A stretch of DNA of 64,000 bases from assembly GCA_024641245.1 (NCBI GenBank), contig JAHEDK010000008.1:1-64000 (forward strand). Direction: 5' to 3'. Position numbers and translations under genes: made by a program. This DNA comes from Actinomycetes bacterium (GTDB taxonomy: Bacteria; Actinomycetota; Acidimicrobiia; Spongiisociales; JAHEDJ01). Position 1 is the stretch's first letter. Each line of letters begins with the position of its first letter. The notes below the pieces were generated by a model. It searched no databases. It had not been told where the DNA came from and was given only the letters and a program-made list of their open reading frames with translations. Shown one piece after another: positions 61,986 through 64,000 of this stretch.

Positions 61986-62609
61986 CTACGACGAGAAGTC
62001 GGCGTCGATCCTGGCGATCAGGTCCTCGTAGGTGAGCATTCCGGTCCATTGGCGGATGATGATGCCGCCTTCATCGATGAACCAGGTGGTGGGTAACCCG
62101 AGGTATGGGAAGTGGCTGGCGATGACGCCGGTGACATCGATACCGAGGGGATAGGAGACGCCGATCTCGTTGCCGAAGGCGGTGGCGGCCCCCGGATCGT
62201 CTTCGACAGCAATGCCGAGTATCAGGATGTCGGATCGCTCCGACGCGACCCTGTCGAAGTCGGGCATCTCGGCCCGGCATGGTGGGCACCAAGAGGCCCA
62301 GAAGTTGAGGACGATGGGGCGGCCGTCATTGGCAAGATGATCAGAGAGGTCGAAGGTCTCACCCGAAAGGAGCTCGAGATCGAAGTCGGCTGCGAGCGTC
62401 CCCGCCAGCGGGCCGCCCGGCGGATGAAACACCTCTTCGGCCGCCTCCGCGTTCTCACTTGCCGCATCCCGCACCGCGGCCGCAGCGCTGGCGGGATCGT
62501 CGCGAGTGCTGACGACCGCAGCAATGATGACGGCCGCTCCAACCGCCACAAGAAAGACGATGCTGAGGAGGCCGCCACGCCGTGGCAGGGGGCCGGGTTC
62601 GGTGCTCAT
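61986..62609 (-). CDS. TlpA/ResA-like thiol-disulfide oxidoreductase, membrane-anchored
   Basis: 207 residues. One N-terminal helix (about 14-33), a linker, then a thioredoxin fold with redox motif WCPPC (Cys 108 and 111) in LNFWASWCPPCRAEM and the cis-Pro loop GLPTTWFID. It reduces or forms disulfides outside the membrane, for example in cytochrome maturation. It stands alone. Confidence 0.93.
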   Translation of the reverse strand: MSTEPGPLPRRGGLLSIVFLVAVGAAVIIAAVVSTRDDPASAAAAVRDAASENAEAAEEVFHPPGGPLAGTLAADFDLELLSGETFDLSDHLANDGRPIVLNFWASWCPPCRAEMPDFDRVASERSDILILGIAVEDDPGAATAFGNEIGVSYPLGIDVTGVIASHFPYLGLPTTWFIDEGGIIIRQWTGMLTYEDLIARIDADFSS

Positions 62610-62637
62610 AGCCCGGCAGGGTAGTAGCGGGTTTCAG

Positions 62638-63210
62638 CTAGGGAAGTCGGTCGCCGGCCCGGCTCGGTGGCGGCTGGAACACGGCGTCACGAAAGTAGCG
62701 GAGTTCTTCGATGGACTCCCGGACGTCGGCCAGCGCCCGATGGTCGCCGTGCTTTTTCGGCGCGTTCTCGATTACCTGTGGAAACCAGCGCCTGGCGAGT
62801 TCCTTGATTGTCGAGACGTCGACGATTCGATAGTGCAGAAAGTCGTTGAGGGCAGGCATATAGCGGCGGAGGAAGGCACGATCGGCGTGCACGCTGTTCC
62901 CAGCCAGCGGAGCTGATCCGGGCTCGGGAACGTGTTCGGCGATGAACTCGAGCACCAGCCTCTCTGCTTGAGCGACGGTCATCCTTGATTGCGGGACCTC
63001 CTCGATGAGGCCAGATGTCGTGTGCATCTCTTTGACGATTTCGACCATGCCGTTGAGCTGTTCGGCAGTGGCGTTGAGGACGAGGTCCGGTCCCTCGACG
63101 ACTTCAGAGAGGTTCCCATCGGTGACGATGCACGCGATCTCCAGGATGACGTCGTTATCCGGATCGAGTCCGGTCATCTCCAGGTCGATCCAGACGAGGG
63201 GTTGATCCAT
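62638..63210 (-). CDS. orn: Oligoribonuclease
   Basis: 190 residues from the ATG at 63210. DEDDh 3'-5' exonuclease: VWIDLEMTGLD (first Asp and Glu), HADRAFLRRYMP and KKHGDHRALADVRESI (His and final Asp). It degrades nanoRNAs and the linear pGpG from cyclic di-GMP breakdown, which would connect it to the HD-GYP genes 4 kb away. The open frame upstream, to 63258, contains REP sequence and is not needed. Confidence 0.94.
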   Translation of the reverse strand: MDQPLVWIDLEMTGLDPDNDVILEIACIVTDGNLSEVVEGPDLVLNATAEQLNGMVEIVKEMHTTSGLIEEVPQSRMTVAQAERLVLEFIAEHVPEPGSAPLAGNSVHADRAFLRRYMPALNDFLHYRIVDVSTIKELARRWFPQVIENAPKKHGDHRALADVRESIEELRYFRDAVFQPPPSRAGDRLP

Positions 63211-63232
63211 AGCTACGGACACTACTCCCTCC

Positions 63233-63286
63233 CCGTTTTCGCGCGGGAATAGCGCCACATGCGGTGGGATCCCCGCGCGAAAACGG
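63233..63286. repeat. REP-like palindromic repeat, copy D
   Basis: 15-bp perfect arms (63233-63247 and 63272-63286; CCGTTTTCGCGCGGG) with a 24-base spacer containing GCGGTGGGAT. It lies directly upstream of orn and 53 bases before the last gene. Confidence 0.8.
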
Positions 63287-63339
63287 AGGAATAAGGCAAC
63301 CCCCTAGATTCTCGAGCCAGGATACGTCAGGGTGGGTCT

Positions 63340-64000
63340 ATGCCTTCCGACTTCGAACTCAGATCCGTTGCCGAGCGCCAGTATGGCCTTGTCGCGAGGC
63401 GGCAGGCTCATGACCTTGGTGTGAGCTACCGGCGCCTCGATCGCCGAATACAACGTGGCGATTGGAAATCGGTTTCTCCCGAAGTGCTCGAGCTCGTTGG
63501 AGCGCCGGATTCGGGCGAAAAGAAGGCGATGGCCGCCGTTCTTGATAGCCCACCCGGAGCGGCGCTTTCTCACACCTCAGCTGCTGCCCACTGGGACATC
63601 CCCGGATTCCGGCTTTCGGAACCGTTCCACGTCACGGTCCCAAGGCAGGGTATCGACCGTCGTGGACGGCTCGCGGTCGTGCACTATCAGAAGGACTTCC
63701 CACTCGATCATGTGGTGTGGCTGAGACATATTCCAGTGACGTCGCCGGCATTAACCATGTTCCATCTCGCAGGAATGATGCATCCTGCAAAGACCGAGCG
63801 GGCGCTCGACAATGCCTGGGCGATGGACCTTCTCAACGGGCGGGTTCTTGGTGCGTTGCTCGATCGACTCGCGGCGCGGGGCCGCAATGGCATCAGACTG
63901 ATGAGGGAGCTAATCGCTGATCGCGTCGGAGAATATGTGCCACCCGAGAGCGGAAATGAGGCGAGAACCATCGCGCTCTTGACCGAAGCTGGATTGCCGA
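63340..64000 (+). CDS. AbiEi-type antitoxin / DUF559-like protein, 3' end missing
   Basis: The frame is open from the ATG at 63340 (GGTGGG 4 bases upstream) to the end, at least 220 residues. The N-terminus AERQYGLVARRQAHDLGVSYRRLDRRIQRGDW is the winged-helix typical of AbiEi-like antitoxin domains, followed by LSHTSAAAHWDIPGF. The last residues NEARTIALLTEAGLP fit the start of a DUF559 endonuclease-like domain. These proteins are common as single genes in Actinomycetota; function uncertain. Confidence 0.8.
   Translation, partial: MPSDFELRSVAERQYGLVARRQAHDLGVSYRRLDRRIQRGDWKSVSPEVLELVGAPDSGEKKAMAAVLDSPPGAALSHTSAAAHWDIPGFRLSEPFHVTVPRQGIDRRGRLAVVHYQKDFPLDHVVWLRHIPVTSPALTMFHLAGMMHPAKTERALDNAWAMDLLNGRVLGALLDRLAARGRNGIRLMRELIADRVGEYVPPESGNEARTIALLTEAGLP

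Noticed and set aside
63340-64000. An AbiE toxin-antitoxin phage defence system at the right end
   Set aside because: Only the AbiEi-like N-terminal domain is visible, no AbiEii toxin is in view, and the C-terminal start looks DUF559-like; the family is common as single genes.

Overview
The window is high-GC DNA packed with short intergenic gaps, GTG and TTG starts and frequent 4-base gene overlaps. The gene set points to Actinomycetota, probably an Acidimicrobiia-like lineage: a subtilase with a WSG-type pentapeptide tail, a DUF5317-type membrane protein, a class E sortase, an MprAB-like two-component pair, Thr-rich lipoproteins and Tat lipoproteins. This placement is inference from protein families; no rRNA or tRNA gene was found.

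Layout. 1-7.4 kb: 3' part of an S8 protease, asparaginyl-tRNA synthetase, a metallo-beta-lactamase-fold hydrolase, a complete AmmeMemoRadiSam trio (AMMECR1, Memo, radical SAM) and rsgA preceded by a 22-codon ORF. 7.6-16 kb: a double-length secreted 5'-nucleotidase, an MFS transporter, a peroxiredoxin-like gene with an in-frame TGA at the redox Cys position (predicted selenoprotein), an AEC transporter, an acyl-CoA dehydrogenase and a small membrane protein. 16-25 kb: divergent NAD-salvage genes pncA/pncB, a Tat lipoprotein hydrolase, an FtsH-like AAA protease, a methyltransferase and a beta-propeller protein. 25-34 kb: enoyl-CoA hydratase, FabH, two ABC-2 export systems facing away from each other, an RND/MMPL exporter and a lone receiver protein. 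34-43 kb: small enzymes, a Rieske protein, a frameshifted DUF4386 gene, acyl-CoA synthetase, a branched-chain-amino-acid-type binding protein, and an mgs-glycerate kinase pair for the compatible solute mannosylglycerate. 43-50 kb: two-component system, lipoprotein, YceI, IF-1, GNAT, orphan DNA methyltransferase, LysM-M23 peptidase and rlmN. 50-64 kb: NCS1 permease, RlpA-like protein, phosphatase-GGT operon, two overlapping membrane HD phosphohydrolases, a second enoyl-CoA hydratase, sortase E operon, TlpA-like thioredoxin, oligoribonuclease and a truncated AbiEi/DUF559-type gene.

Most notable: the UGA-containing peroxiredoxin-like gene has a downstream hairpin with a GGUC apical loop and a bulged U, about 12 nt after the UGA, as expected for a bacterial SECIS. 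Two dispersed intergenic repeat families were also found. One is a palindromic REP-like element (arms CGTTTTCGCGCGG, four copies, one of which forms the C-terminal codons of the MFS gene). The other is a heptanucleotide array family built on TTCTGGG and similar 7-mers (five loci).

Functional themes are fatty-acid/acyl-CoA metabolism, NAD salvage, cell-envelope maintenance (RlpA, LysM-M23, sortase), export by ABC and RND pumps, redox protection and osmolyte synthesis. There is no phage, plasmid, transposase or CRISPR signal.
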